DNA from: Temnothorax longispinosus
Taxonomy: Eukaryota > Arthropoda > Insecta > Hymenoptera > Formicidae
Direction: 5' to 3'
Length of the DNA stretch: 64,000 bases
Assembly: GCF_030848805.1 (NCBI RefSeq)
Contig: NC_092366.1
Coordinates: 4,979,724-5,043,723, forward strand
Shown here: piece after piece, positions 49,701-63,300 of the stretch
How positions within the stretch are numbered: the stretch's first letter is position 1
How the letters are laid out: each line of letters opens with the position of its first letter
Translations under genes and position numbers: made by a program
The notes under the pieces: generated by a model
What the model saw: the letters and a program-made list of their open reading frames with translations, nothing else
Database searches by the model: none
Told to the model about the DNA's origin: nothing

Positions 49701-51644
49701 TATATCACGCTAATTGGAGATAAACACAATTAATTATGCTTTAAATAAAACTCGTTATATCTCATCCTGATAAATTATGAATATCGACTCCGGAAGAAAT
49801 ATTTATGGATCGTTTCTATTTGCTTCACTCGTTCCGAGATTAAAAACCGCGTTTAGGAGAATATTTTGGGATCCTGAGAAATATTCTGGGATACCATCAT
49901 AGTCACTTCCGTCTGAATATTTAATGAACGAACAATTAATTATTCCGATCCGTTTTAAATATCTTCAGATGGATTCTTTTACGTTAGAGGCGAGACGAAA
50001 CGAGAGCGTAGTCATTGAATTACTTTACTGAATGGTCTCTCTTTTTTTGTCATCGAGCAGCGTGGTGGGTGCTGGTGTGGCAGTCTTGGCGATCCCGATG
50101 GCTCACTCCTTTTACGTGCTGGCGTGTTCCGTCGGCATGTACGGGTTGTGCCTAGGCTGTTGGTTTCTCCTAGTTCCCGTCCTGCTCGCCGATCAATACG
50201 GCACCGACAAAATATCGTCCAGCTACGGTCTCGTGAGGATGTTCCAGAGCTTCGGGGCGATCTCGATTCCGCCCCTCGCAGGTACGTCGCTGCACCAGGC
50301 TGCACTGCAATCATTTTTCAAAGACAGCAGATGCTCTTTAATTTCGTCGAGCGAATTCTCTCTTCTCTTCCATTTAATTTCAATTCATCGACTGTCCTGT
50401 GTATATGCAACTGTGGAAAAGTACACGTGCAACTCTCTCGCGTTACTTCAGAGACTGCAGAGAAAATATTGAGTCGCGTATTGCGTTAATTATTCGCGTT
50501 GATAATTACGTCCAAGAGTGCGGAGATAAAAATATAAAGGCTGTGCACGCGCTCACGTATATACATGTGTTTCACAACCACTACTATATAGGGTGACTTT
50601 TTTTTAATAAATAAGCGATCGACGTGTGTGTGTATAACATAGGGTAAATAAATGTTGACATTTTTGGTCATCGAACGGGATTTTGTGTTTAATTATAATT
50701 TTTTGTGAATTTCACACATTTTGTCTTTATGCTCTTGAATCAACATGTATGTGTATAAATGGCTGTTTTTTTCTTTTTAAATTATTTCGAGAGTATTGTC
50801 TTTGAGAATTATCGCTTGCACTTCCTCGAATTATTTCTTTAGATTTTTATTTAAACTACGTTATATGTAATTCTATATCTCCATGTATTTTTTTTTATCT
50901 TAATAAACTTGTGCGATGTAGTTATATTGATTGCTCGGATAATTTTAAAATAGATAAAACACTGCAGCCATTACTAATTTGGAATCGATTTTTCTTTGAA
51001 GAAAATGTCAGGTCACCGATAGCATTCGAGTCATAACGAATCATTTATCGTGTATAACATGTTAAGAATAACATTTAAATATGTTAAAGATAACATTTTC
51101 GCGCAAGCTGAACTACATGAGTAGATAAATAGCGAAATATTATTCCTTGTTTAATTTGAAACGTACTTTAAATTAAGTTTTGCGAAGTAAAGACGATGAT
51201 AAATTATACAATTTCACATTTTGCTACGAAAAACGGATTGCACAAATTAATTAAAATGTTTATATCCCGTCACTTGAAATGTGTAATTGAATTCTATACA
51301 CATTGACATATATTTATTTAAATTGACGTATTTGTTTATCTTCATGCGATTCTCTCTAATACATATAATTAATTCTATATCTGATTAATTCTTGTGATTT
51401 TAATTACCACTTATATTATGTGCTGACTGTATAATAATATGTATATCGATAATAAATTGTTCCAGGCTATCTCCGCGATGTAACCGGAAGCTACACCGTG
51501 TGTTTTTTGTGTATGGGTACATGTATGGTCATGGGGGGTTTACCCCTGCTTTTGGTTTTCAACGAGAACCAAACAAATCCAACAAAGCTGCCCGTGAACG
51601 CCGAGAATAACAATCGTCAGGAGGACACTACCGTGAAAGGGTAA
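46768..51644 (+). CDS. Monocarboxylate transporter-like protein (SLC16, major facilitator superfamily)
   Basis: Seven coding exons: 46768-47192, 47831-48087, 48268-48411, 48488-48789, 49012-49685, 50061-50281, 51466-51644. Total 2202 nt, 733 aa. The N-terminus is long (about 150 aa) and low in complexity. The SLC16 signature VPLDGGYGWVVVFGAFFVQF opens TM1; TM2-6 follow (APVTSMLCQKYSCRAVVFVG, GIGGGLSTTPGIILVSQYFD, GTAAGSFVFPLLIEFLV). A cytoplasmic loop of about 200 aa contains a Gln/Pro run coded by CAG repeats at 49321-49356. TM7-12 come after it (NPQFIMMCFSVSLMSTGSPY, DLCGRLGLGWLSDL, CWFLLVPVLLADQYG). It should carry small monocarboxylates or related solutes with protons across the plasma membrane; the substrate cannot be told. 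The exon 1 donor (GTCGGT) and the exon 2 acceptor (CCGCTAG at 47830) are the least certain join. AATAAA at about 51699. Confidence 0.9.
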
Positions 51645-53001
51645 ATTATTTTGAAAATGTGATCGTTGACTATAAAGTGATTTAATGTGTAATAGGAAAA
51701 TAAATAAATCGTAACAGTTGTCACTAAAAAAAAAAATGATAACATCATGATGCTTATTGAACATCTCCAAAATTGACTCCTTGCCACTTTTTATGTCACG
51801 TTATCAGGTAAATTTAATTAAATAAATACAGATTAGAAATTGACATATTCACGCTCTATTTATCCCACCTTATCATTCTCAAATTATTCTTCAAGTTCTC
51901 ATTGTACTTCAATGTCTTAAACGTGTTCTGTTAAGTATTCTTTCAAATAAATTTAAATATTAAAATATTATTTAGCGAGATATTTAAAGTACATAAGTAT
52001 GCCTCATAAGTGTGTAAACAAGAATGTTCATGAGTCATAAATATCTCACGAATAGTAAATGTATTAAATAAGCGATCTTCAAGAAGGTTCCTATATTTAT
52101 TATTTACATTTTACATATTATTATTACAGTTATATACAAAATCACTTTTTATTAATTCAATGTTCTTAAATATGAACATCGTATACGTATGTATAACTAA
52201 AAGGATGATGACTATTACATAGAAAAGTATAATAAATTGATGTTTTGATAGGTATGTACGACATTTAAAAAACGATGATAAATAATCTATAATATAAATT
52301 TTTTACATTATATATATGTATATATAAATCTTTTCACAATAAACCTAAATATTTACACGTTGAGTTATAACTTTTACGTATTTCTGTTTCTTTATCTTTA
52401 AATAGGTATGTGTAGATATGTATAAATATAATGATTGCTACAAGTAATCTCGGAATATTTTAATTTGTTAAAGTGTAAAATCCGTATTTGGATTCTAAGC
52501 GCTATATATGGCAGTCCGATCGCAAAAGTCTCGTGCAATGATTATCCGGCGTTATCCGCGACCACTCTGTCATAGAATTCCAAGAACAATCCTGAGAATC
52601 TGACGATTATATTCAGCGCTAAATGTGTGGAGTACAAATAGTACAAGTAGGACGCACAATTCAATTGCAAGTTTACATATTCCGTATGCAGAAGCTTCGA
52701 AATGACATCACAAGTCTTAATCACAATGAAAAGAAAAAAAAATGACACATAAGAGTGCTATGAAAAATTACATCGATCGGAGATTTTCATGGCAGTTGTC
52801 TCTGTATGGAGACTGAAACTCGATGTAAACTCGGTAACTTTAATTTTCAATATCATGTATATAGGATCAATGTATGCGGTGCACCGTAATGCGTAAGTTC
52901 ATTTCATTTTTATCTCATCAACGTGCGTAATAAAGCAATCACGTCGGACTAATGGTCATTGAGATCGTCAAAGGGATACGCGTCTATATTTATCGCAGAT
53001 T
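51645..53001. other. Convergent 3' regions of the transporter and the UPF0547 gene
   Basis: AT-rich noncoding DNA with the transporter poly(A) signal near 51699. A 68-codon minus-strand frame (52542-52748) is open but I recognise nothing in it and see no splice signals that would join it to a gene. Confidence 0.45.
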
Positions 53002-54259
53002 TCACGTAGGTTTCCAAGCCACCACTCTCATCTTGTTGTTCAGTTCCTGTAATATGAGGGAACAAGTGAGCTGCTTCTCGGGAGATAATCCATTGATCCC
53101 ATCCATTTCGTCATCGTCGTCGCCCATGCCACTGCTGCTGCCACTCTTGCCCTTTCCCTTTGCTTTCCGTTTCTTCTTTTTGTTCAACTGTCGACAATCG
53201 ATATCATTCGCATTGTCTGTGGTCCGTCTGATCTGAAAGAACAGAATAGCTTTTATAGCTATAGCTACGTATATATGCATTAAGAATATATCAAATATTC
53301 TTTCAAAAAATATATATTGGTATACATATTAAGAAAATTATGCAAATATTAATATTTTGCGTGTAGCAATAATAAAATTGAAACAACATTGGGATCTAAT
53401 AAATCTATGTTTCTAAAAGGGTTGAAAAGTAATGGTTCTATTCTCTACCTTGGCACTTTTCTTCATCTGCTTGTCATATTCCAAGGCGTCATAATAATTT
53501 GGCTTCTCGCGTTTAACGCGATTTGTTCTTCTAGTCTTCATCACCCCGCTGTCAGGGCTGGGTGGACTCTTGATAGAGTTGCGCCGTGCGTTGAAAAAAG
53601 AATGTCCACAGGGACATGCTTTGCAGGCAACGGGTACCTTATCGCAAAAGAGAAACATACCAAATTTGTTAATCGCCATAATTTCAACTTAGTACACAAT
53701 TTATATATAATTAATTTGATGTCAAGTATAAATATAAAATAATATAAAATTTACAAGATTCTCATATAATAATGTATTATTAAAATAATGTATTATTATA
53801 ATAAAATTGTTAAAAAATAGTAAATCATAAACATAAATATATAATAATTCGATAACTGCCATTTTTCTTATTCAATTATAATAAATCAAAATGCGGAGAA
53901 TGCGTTCATGCAACATATTTGTCTGCAAAAAAAAATTATTTCTCACATCTCATTTCGATACTTTGCACATTACATTAAATTTTATTTTACGAGAAAATTG
54001 AATAAAATATAAAGATTATAAAGATACATAGTATTTTTATAAATAGTAAAAATAGAAACTAGTGCCTCGTGGCAGGTGTGGAACGTTACATTACAAAATG
54101 AGACACATTATAATTATACGAGAGACATATTGTAAATATATGTGTTTGTGTGTGTGAAATATTAAAAAATACATGTACAATTTACAACACGCGATGAGAA
54201 TTGAATACCTGCTGCTCGCATTTCGGGCATCCTTTGCTAATCGTTTTAGTCTTGGCCAT
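53002..54259 (-). CDS. UPF0547 / C16orf87 homolog, small zinc-ribbon protein
   Basis: Three coding exons on the minus strand: 54259-54209, 53637-53449, 53232-53002. Total 471 nt, 156 aa, close to the 154 aa of the human protein. The N-terminus MAKTKTISKGCPKCEQQ and the next exon's VACKACPCGHSFF give two CxxC-type pairs that probably bind one zinc ion. The centre is basic (KTRRTNRVKREKPNYYDAL), followed by a Lys-rich run and an acidic DDDDEMDG stretch; the C-terminus LILQELNNKMRVVAWKPT is the conserved end of the family. Its function is not established; the composition suggests a nuclear protein. All splice borders are GT-AG. Confidence 0.92.
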
Positions 54260-55678
54260 ATTTCGAGCCGAGCCGTTCGCGAACGATATTACTTCCGATT
54301 AGGAAATGTAAACATGACAATCGTAACAAAGAAACAAGCAATTATGGCTTTTTGATGCGCGCACTCAGCGCCGCTTCAGCGATGTCAAAACTCCCGTAGA
54401 TAAACTCGAAGCTCTGTTGTAAAGCCTTCCACGTCGATACGTGCGGCGCGCCGTCGGTAACCATTGACGGTCGGTAAAGCAGCGATCGCTTTTATCAACT
54501 TTTTTTTTTAATATAAAATGTCAAAATTTATATTAAAATTAGCGCGAAATGTCAGAGAACGACAAAAATCTTAATTTTAACTTTCATTGTTCAATTCTCA
54601 TCAAGTGTAATTATTATTTAGTCCCGTTTTAGCGAGGAGAGACGGGGGGTAAGGAGGAAGGGGGACTGGGACCACTCGCTCGGCTCCGGGCCCGGACCGC
54701 ATGGGCAGGGAACGGGCAGTTCGGGGCCTAGTGGGGGGCACAGCCGGGCGTCCGGGTCCGGGCGATCTCGTAACTCGTAACCGGTGAACGTACGCCCTGG
54801 ACGTTCGCGCGTAGACACAACAGAAGCGGAAAGGAAACCCCGCGCGCGTTCTCGTCCTCTGCGCATGTGCCGTTAGACCGACGGAGGAGTGGGAGGATCT
54901 GGGGGGGGGGGGGGGAATGATATATCTCGGAATAGAGGAACAGGAAGTGCTCTCGCGCGCGGTGCGGTGTGCGGTGGACCGGATTGGTGACCCGAGGCCC
55001 CCGAAGAAAACGGAGGACGCGTCGCACTGTGCTCCGTGAGTCACGCGTTAGATCTCTCATCGTTCTTCGTGGGACGTGCCCCCCGGATCCCGGGACGCTC
55101 GTCGGTCGCGGCGTCGTCGAGTTGCGGAGGATGCGCGGCGCGCGGTGAGAATCCGCGAGGAAATATCGCCGGACGGGGATCTCCGAGATTGTTTACATTC
55201 TTCCGCAAGCGTTACTCCTTGCTCCTACGGCGGGATTGACCGCCATATAGGGAACCACCTTGCCCTCCTTCCGCGTGCCTTTTTTCCCCTCGAGCAACAG
55301 GTTCGAGTGGCTTAACGTTGCGCTGTATACGACGAGAGAGGTGCTCTGGACCATCTGGAAAGGTACCGAAGGAAAGAAAGTTTGCTGCTGCTGTTGCTGC
55401 TGGCACCGTTGGTGTCGAGACATCGCGCGAGCGTGCCCTCCGGAAGGATCTCGGGTACCCCCGGGAGCTCCTCGAGCGACTAGAAAATCCTGAGATGCCT
55501 CGCGAACGCCCACGGGAATATCCTGCGAGTACTTAATTTGAATGCGGGCTCGAAATCGCGACTTTATTTCCACGGTGGACAGCGCGCCCGAGGCGTCGAA
55601 GATGTGACGCGCGTCGCGTATACCGGCCGACGAACGTGTAAAGGGAACGTCGACAAGAGAGAAAAGAAGAAGAAAAAA
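54260..55678. promoter_or_regulatory. Shared upstream region of the UPF0547 and meteorin-like genes
   Basis: The two genes start back to back 1.4 kb apart. The stretch 54610-55680 is strongly GC- and CpG-rich and is the likely promoter plus 5' UTR of the meteorin-like gene; long frames on both strands there look like chance. A run of 15 G lies at 54901-54915, and a CTG-type repeat (GCTGCTGCTGTTGCTGCTGG) near 55385. A bidirectional promoter is possible but not proven. Confidence 0.4.
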
Positions 55679-57439
55679 ATGGTACGCGCGGCAATCGCGG
55701 TTCTCGTTTTCATCTCCAGCGTGTCCGCCTACGAGCATACCGCCGCGGATCAGTGCGACTGGTCCGGAAGGTTCGTATTTTTCGTTGTGACACAGTCTCT
55801 CTCTATCTCTCTCTCTCTCTGCGTTTCATGAACTTTCACAAGTCAGTACCGTAACAAGTGGCCGCTGTGACTCCGATCTTTGGCCACAGCTGGAAATAAA
55901 TCGTTCTGAAAGTACAATATCAGCTGTAATCCTCACTTTTTGTATATCTTGTAAAATAGACTAGTTTTTAATATTTTGTATCTTCAATAACGGTATAAAA
56001 TAATATTTAACGTTTGATATAATTTCAACCTTCTTCAACCAAACGTGGCACTGCATTAATATAAGTTATTCTTTTCTTTTTTTATAATTTTTAAACAGAG
56101 TATGCTCTCTTTTTCTCTCTTTTTCTTATTATAATATTATATAGAATGCTTGAACAAAAATGTTAATGATTTTTTTAGGGAAACAGAACTGATAACACGA
56201 GATATCATGGTGACAAATGTATTTTGTCTTCAAGCAGTCTCTACTTGTTCTCCGTCAATGTGTAAAATGTCTGACAGAATATGTGTTTGCGCCAGTACCC
56301 AAAGAAATATGCCTCAGGGCTCTGGAGACCCTGACCACCTGGAAAATATTTCAAGATAAATGTGTTGAGACAATGATGGTGAAAACTTTGAAGACAAAAT
56401 ATTTGTTACCATGATATCTTGTGTCATCGGTTCTGTTTCTCTAAAAAAAAAAATCACTTCCGTTACTTCCGTATAAGTGTTAACATTTTTTTCAAGCACT
56501 CTGTATTTATAAAAACAGATACAATTAATTAAAATTAAATATTTCGCACAGCGGAGGAGGAGAAGGCGGTGGTGTCCGACCGGTGTATCTGCGCTGTGCC
56601 CGGGGAACGGTGCTGTGGAGTTATCCGCGTGATGCTCTGAGGGTGGTCCTCTCCTTCCCGGTCTCGTTCTCGGAGACCAATTCTTCCGGCTACCTCGGTT
56701 TCCGTGCCTGCGTCAAGATTTCCGGGCCCGTGCGGGTCTTCCTGGAGGCCAGCGGCAAGCTGAGGCAGATCTACTCCCCGTCCGACGGCAAGCACGTACT
56801 CTCGCACCGGTGCTTCCGCTCGCGGAAGCGTACGGCCGCGCTTTACATGGAAGCGGAGGACGATTATTCCTTCAAAAGCGCCAAGGTCAAACTGCAGTAC
56901 GACTTGGAGCCAAATTCCGTGAAGGGTGGCACGCTGCGCGTGCCGGACGAGGAAGAGGAGTGCAGACCTTGTTCCATGGAGGAGTTAGCCAAGGCTTACT
57001 GTCAGAGCGACCTGGTCGCCGAAGGCACCGTCACCGCCGTCGAGCAGAACTTCGAGATGGACACTGCCGAGCTGATACTCAGGGCCACCAAGATTCTGCG
57101 CTACGTACCTCAGGAAGCCGAGGTAAACCTTTTCCATAAGACGAAAGGCACGCTTCGCCTTTGGTTTTTTTAATACTCTGCTTAACGTACGGTGTAAGTC
57201 CAATTACAAATTATAACGCTTATTTACAGGGTAACGAAATCGACGTAACGGCGTCTCTGAAGAAGAGCATACGCGTGAGAGTACCGATGGCATGCGACGC
57301 ACGACACGGCCTCGGCGAATTTGTGATAATGGCCAAACGACGTCTCGGAGACCTCACCCTGGTGTGCGCGCCCAGATTGGAGGCGTGGGAGGAGATTGTA
57401 CGTGATATGGACAACGCGCCCTGCGTCCTCCACAGTTAG
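55679..57439 (+). CDS. Meteorin-like secreted protein
   Basis: Three coding exons: 55679-55770, 56552-57122, 57230-57439. Total 873 nt, 290 aa, the usual size of meteorins. A signal peptide (MVRAAIAVLVFISSVSA) is followed by QCDWSG, which opens the mature protein as in vertebrate meteorins, and by VYLRCARGTVLWSYPRDAL, the best-conserved family block. Cysteines recur throughout (CVKISG, HRCFRSRK, ECRPCSMEELAKAYC, CDARHG, LVCAPR, APCVLHS), fitting a disulfide-rich extracellular protein. Vertebrate relatives act as neurotrophic and metabolic factors; the insect role is not known to me. The first donor is GTTCGT, which is unusual; the join Gly-Ser-Gly-Gly-Gly keeps frame. Intron 1 contains a foldback element. 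A poly(A) signal candidate AATAAA is at 57922. Confidence 0.93.
56143..56500. mobile_element. Foldback or MITE element in meteorin intron 1
   Basis: The left arm (from GAATGCTTGAACAAAAATGTTAA, about 56144-56236) and the right arm (about 56385-56500) are imperfect reverse complements over roughly 90-100 bp. Both contain GAAACAGAAC, ACGAGATATCATGGT/ACAAGATATCATGGT and AATATTTTGTCTTCAA-like blocks. The middle is about 150 bp. There is no transposase frame, so a non-autonomous terminal-inverted-repeat element is the best reading. Confidence 0.75.
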
Positions 57440-60377
57440 CGAATGCGATTTTAAGGTGATTTTCTGCGGAAAGCCATAAAGGAACGTACACGATGCACAA
57501 TAGATATATGAGTACAGTATCGCCTTTACGAAATTGGAAATCACTGTTAGAGCAATACCGAATAGAAAACTGCCGGTCTAGCCGTTTGTACGAGGATACC
57601 TTTGTATATAGGGAACATCCATTCTTTGTGTACATACCGCATACTGTCAGATTGTCGATCTCCAAACTGTGATATTATTTGTTGTATTAAGAGGATCGTG
57701 GAGGAACGTGCACGAAGAAACGGAAAGCACACTTTGCCTTAATACTTGTTCTAGAGAGTAGAGAAACCGTTACATATATAGAATATCCCATGCATCGCTC
57801 ACTTTCCCGTAAAAATTTCCTTTTCGTAAGTCTCATTTCTTCTTTATCTCATTTCCTATTTCGTAACCATCATTTTCTCGTTTTATTACGTACGTTTTAT
57901 AACGTATTAGAATTTTATTGAAATAAAATATATTTGAGATTATGATTCTATTACGTATTTGTATTTTCCTTGAAGCTTGAATCCCTTCAATTCGTCTGTA
58001 ATTTAATTGCGAATACCTTCGTTCTTGAAGTTAATACGGGAGCAACATTCCGTTAGAATCTGTTGCCAAGAGAAAGTGCGCAGTGATTACTAGGTACATT
58101 GGAATTTTATTGGACGAGTACGTCGACTCGCCGCAGAGTTGAACATATTTTTTGTTTATATTGATTACAATTATGACAATTTTATATAGATTTAATAAAT
58201 AAAAGTATTTTATATAAATTCCAATACCGCTTGGAATAACTGTTCTTATATCAGTATGATAAAACATATCTGTATAAAAATAAAGATATTTGGAAATGAA
58301 GAAAAATTATGCATCTCTCTGTCCATATACTCTGTACTTTTAATACATAAAGGGTTGTGTACATAATAAAAAGTTGTTCATAACGAATCTGAATCGACAG
58401 AGAGTCATATAACTTATACAATTGAGCGTTAATACAATTTACATAATTTCGTAATATCGATTTCCTTAACTTAATCAGAAAAGAATTTCTAGGAGAGAGA
58501 AAGAGAGAGAGATAAAGAAACAGTTAATAATGTACAATAATTTATTTTTGCAAAAACTTTTTTAATATACCTCTGTGATTTAATTCTGGAACCATGCGAG
58601 TTCGACAACGGTGTGAGTCTTAAACAGAACGTCGTTTGAAAAATATCTTTACAAAATATATTTGCTTTATCACAATTAGTTTTAAACGTATGAGAATTGG
58701 CCTTTGTAATATAATTTGTCTTACGTTTTGATATAAAAGGGTTGTACACACATTCCGTGTATTTAAAAATATCGTGGGTCTCTACCGTAACACAAAATCA
58801 CACTGTGGAACCAGAATTTAATCTATATATAATCTCCCTGAGACACGCAAATACACGAACGCTCACGTATATATATTTGTATAGTATCAAACAAAATAAC
58901 ACAGCTCACAGATCAAGCTGGCTAGTAGATACAAACTGTATACTCGATTATACATTAATGAACATCTCGCTTTTTTTTTGCTAGTGTCGTTGAACAAGTA
59001 GAGTACGTCGCTTAGCCGACCAGAGACAGAGGAGAGTAAATCTTTCTGCTATATTCGTTGAAAAGCCATTGACTATAAGTTCCTCGGTTTGCAACTACGG
59101 AGAAATGAAATTCACATATTTATTTGAAAACCGAGTAACTGGCATAGCACAACTTTGTTTTATCGAGTCGACAGTCGCATACGCGAAATTAATACTTTAG
59201 ATCGCGTTTTGAAATCTATACACGATCATTGTTCTACCGTTCTTCATAAACGTAATTATCATATCACGCTCTCTTACACATTTTGCCGATTGCAACTACA
59301 CATTTTTGGTTTACAAACCTAATTATTAGATTATAATAAATTTAATCATTAGGTTATAATAACTCTAATTATGAAGGCGCGAAAATCGCTTTATATTTGG
59401 CTCGTACTCTATTGGGACCAGCGTTCAAAGAAGCTTCGACCTGAACGCTTCGAACGAGAGGGGGGATTGATGTAGTTAGAAATAAAATCAAAATTTTTGC
59501 TCAGAAAAAGGTAAAATAGGATAGGTAAGACCTTCTTCTTAAAATAATTTCATATTTTTATATGACTTTTTTAACTTGCAAATGCGAACCTTCCAAAAGG
59601 AAAGCATAAAATCGCTCTATAAAGCTTTTTGATTCATATTTTCATACATATATTTTCACTTTGATGATTTTGCCCTGATTATATTTGCCCAAATTTACCG
59701 ATTATTTAATTTTATTATAACTAAAAAAAAATCGTTCTACGACTTTAGTAATAATTTAACAATATTTTTCATCAGCTGCCTATATTAAATGACTAATTCA
59801 ACGATCACATTGATACGCATCTTTTTTTTCCTCTGCAGCATCAATTTCACTCAATTTTAAAATGTTTATAATTATGTAACTAAATAAAATAAGCAGCGAG
59901 GTTTGCACTTAATATTAATTAAATTGTCTCCTTGTACACACATCTCTTTCACTCGCTACATTTTTTTACATATTCTAATAAAAATAATGCTCACTCATAA
60001 TAAACTTCGTCTCTCCTGCTTCCTATCTTTTCATTGGATTTTATCAAAGTAAAGTAACGTATATTAATATATCACAATAATTCCTCCGCTTTTTTGTAGA
60101 TGCTACACTGATAAATTTCTTCGCGACGTGATATTAAAAATAACTTAATGATGTTAAAAAATCGTGTAAAAACAGTTAAATCTATCATTATCTGAGTTTT
60201 ATTTTCAAAAGTTTTTTCACAAGTTTCTATCTATGAATTTCGATAAATCGCTATATTGAAGAAAAATATACCATTTCTTGATCAACACGCAACAACGTTA
60301 AACACGTTATTCACGAAATATACTTAAAAAAAAAAGACAAAAAAGCTGGAGATTGTTTTGGCCGGCGCAAGATTCGT
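57440..60377. other. Convergent region between the meteorin-like and TEX2 genes
   Basis: About 2.9 kb, AT-rich. It should hold the two 3' UTRs: AATAAA at 57922 for the plus-strand gene and its complement TTTATT near 60198 for the minus-strand gene. A GA-rich run lies near 58493-58512. No coding frame that I can support. Confidence 0.5.
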
Positions 60378-63300
60378 TTACGTTGTGGTAAAGGGATAAT
60401 TTGGGCAGAGTGGCAGGAGCAGATCGTCCATATTTGGTAGAACGACTAGTTTGTCGAATTCCCTGAGCAGCTTCTTCTCAATCCAGTTGCTCACATATAC
60501 AATGTTGACAGTCCTTTCGCCGAGAGTTGGTTGCACAGTGAGGGCGATTTTCGGCACTGTCTTGAAACCGTACCAAAGCCGATCGGAGGGTGGCGGTGGG
60601 ATGTTCATCAAGAGGCAGCCCTCGATGCCGGATACGCTGACCATGAAGCGGATCTCCGTGTTAGAAACACCCTCCATCGCTCTTCGTACGTAAGACAATT
60701 CTGTAGCCTGCGATGAAGAAGATGGATGGTTTAATTAGCGCGAGCTCTTTGTTTTCTTAGTTATTAATAGTGACAGATCATCACAGCTTAGTTGAATATA
60801 ATTATAGACGTGTCACTTACGTGTCGGAAATACTTATTGGCTCTCAGCTTGTCGACCATGCTAAGAAACTTCTTGCCAGAAGACTGTATTGGTCTGTAAT
60901 ATGCAAAAAAAACCTATTAATTCTATCATTAGCAATTTCATTATGATACATTTATATATTTTTAAAACGGAAAATTTTTACAAATCTATTTGACCGATAA
61001 AAAACACATACATGTTGTGATATTTTATAGATTTGTTAATGTTAAAGGGAAATTTTATTTATATAAGATATATTAAATATATATCAATATAGTCATACGA
61101 TCTAAACAGATCCAAAAAGCGGGACAATACAAATTGGAGCTGATTTAAATTAAGAATTCGCGCTTACGTGGTCTCTTTAGATGCGACACTCGACGTGATG
61201 TTTCCCATATCTTCGTCTTCGGTGGATGTCTCTGGGCTATCTTCTACATCGCTATCGAATATCGGTGATCTGGTAGGAACAGGTTTCTCATCAACCTGTA
61301 TATCACCGGGAACGCTGCTCGCACGTGTCAGCTTCATTAGATTCAGTTTTGTCTCTACAGTCATTGTCACGCTACCCTTATAGGTGATGTTTAAATCGAA
61401 CCAGAGCCCCCGCTCATCGAGCGTCGGCTTAGAGATTTTATGAATCATCGGGGCATCCTGTCCGATCACCATTTCCGTCACAAGGAGGCTCTCCATGAAG
61501 TACGGAAGCTTTATGTTAGAGAGTTTACGTTGTATTCTGTCCTGAATGAGATTGATCGTCTCCGGACAGCTATGCATATCGAATAGCAATCGGCCCAAAA
61601 GACAATTTATCCAAAGGACATCGTTCTCCCTTGGAGAACCCTCGGGATCCACCTGAAAAGTAATCCCTCGATTAGGATAATAAGGATTCTGGCGTTAATT
61701 CGATTGCAACATTGCTTACGTTCAGGTACTTGCTCATATAGGTACTGTAAGTGACTTCGGGAGACGCCTCTGGCGACTTTGTTTCTGCCGCATCTGGCTG
61801 CGCGGAGTTTCCATTCGCACAGGAATCATTCACGGAACAAATTGAGTGTCGTTTTCTCGAAAGAGACGCCGCTGATGTCAATCTGCGAAACCTGAAAAAA
61901 TCCTTCACTAAGATACGCTAATAATCGGAAAAAAAAAAAAAAAGTTCCAAATTATATTTTAGCAATTAAAAAGTTTAATTAAAATCTTTGTTATTTAAAC
62001 TGATTTGAGAGGTATTTTAGAAGAGATGTTACCAGTCTTCTTTCTCTCGGTCGGCGCGTGCGAACACATAAAGTTTGCACTTGTTAGTCTCCTCGTTGTC
62101 GCGGCAGTCCTCGTAAATACTCCTGATGGACTTGGATTGCGAAAGATCGTCGTCGTCTTCATCTTCGTCGATCTTAAACTCGTCCTCCTCATTATCCTTG
62201 AAATAATCCAATCTGGAATCCTCATCCTCGCTTTTCGTTTCCTCGCCCAAGGTACTTTCCTCGACTTCTTCACTGACTCCTTCCATTTGGATAATTTTCT
62301 TTTCATCCTCGAGATACTCTTTTCCGAGGTCCGTCCAGTCGCTCAGACTCGTGCTGTCTACCAACGCTCCTTGATCCATCGTGACGCAAATTGGATACTT
62401 TTTACTCCATCTCCTGCGTACAAAAAATATGTTTACTTCACGCGCGTGTACACTTTACAAAAAGTATGAAATAATTATATACGACGTAGTCGCGCACCTT
62501 CTCCGAGTGAGTCCTTCTGGTAATAGCTCTATTCTTGCACCGACAAGATTGTACGCGCGTTTTCTGATAAACTTATATTTTCGTTTTGGCTCATCCCACA
62601 CAGCCCTCTTTGGTACTTTCATTCTTGTCTCCATAACACGCAGCACTCCGCCTTCTAGACTGAAGAAAACCGACTTCGTACGTGCTACGTGATAGTTGTG
62701 AGGATCGTAGGTGTATGGCAGCTCGTTCAACCATCCTTCGTATCTCTCTTGGACTGCGTGCTCCTCCGCCGCCGGTATCTCTAATACTGGAACTACTACA
62801 GGTACGGGTTTCTTATCTAACGGCGTCGCCAGAATTTCCCGGATCCTCTGCACTAGCTTGTACACCACTACTGTGACGAAGACTCCTACGGAGAAGCCCA
62901 CCAAGTGGGCGGGCAATGGAATGAGGAAGTAGAAAGAGAGCACAAGAACCAACAGCGCAGCTAACTGCTTCGTCAACTGTTGAAAGACATGATCCTTCAT
63001 GCGAGAGAGCAACGCGCCGAATGTCACTTCTTTCGTATGTACGTATCCACTGGCGTCGTTCTCCTTGTCCTCGACGCGAAAATCGTCCCGCGACTCGAAG
63101 GGGAACGGCTCGGGAACGAGGTCGGAAAACTCGGCGGCCTCCACACCGCTCTCCACGCTGTCGTCCAGAGAATTCTTCGTCTTCAGGCCAGTTCTCACCT
63201 GCGAGAAGCCCACGAATCTCGCGGCGTTGCCCTTACCGCGAGCGAAATCTTTCTCCTGCTTGTCGTTGACGTTCTCATCGGTCGGCGTGACATCTCCCAG

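Noticed and set aside
54601..55738. Long minus-strand and plus-strand frames (up to 181 codons) upstream of the meteorin-like gene
   Set aside because: GC-rich 5' region with open frames in several phases; no conserved motif and no consistent splice structure.
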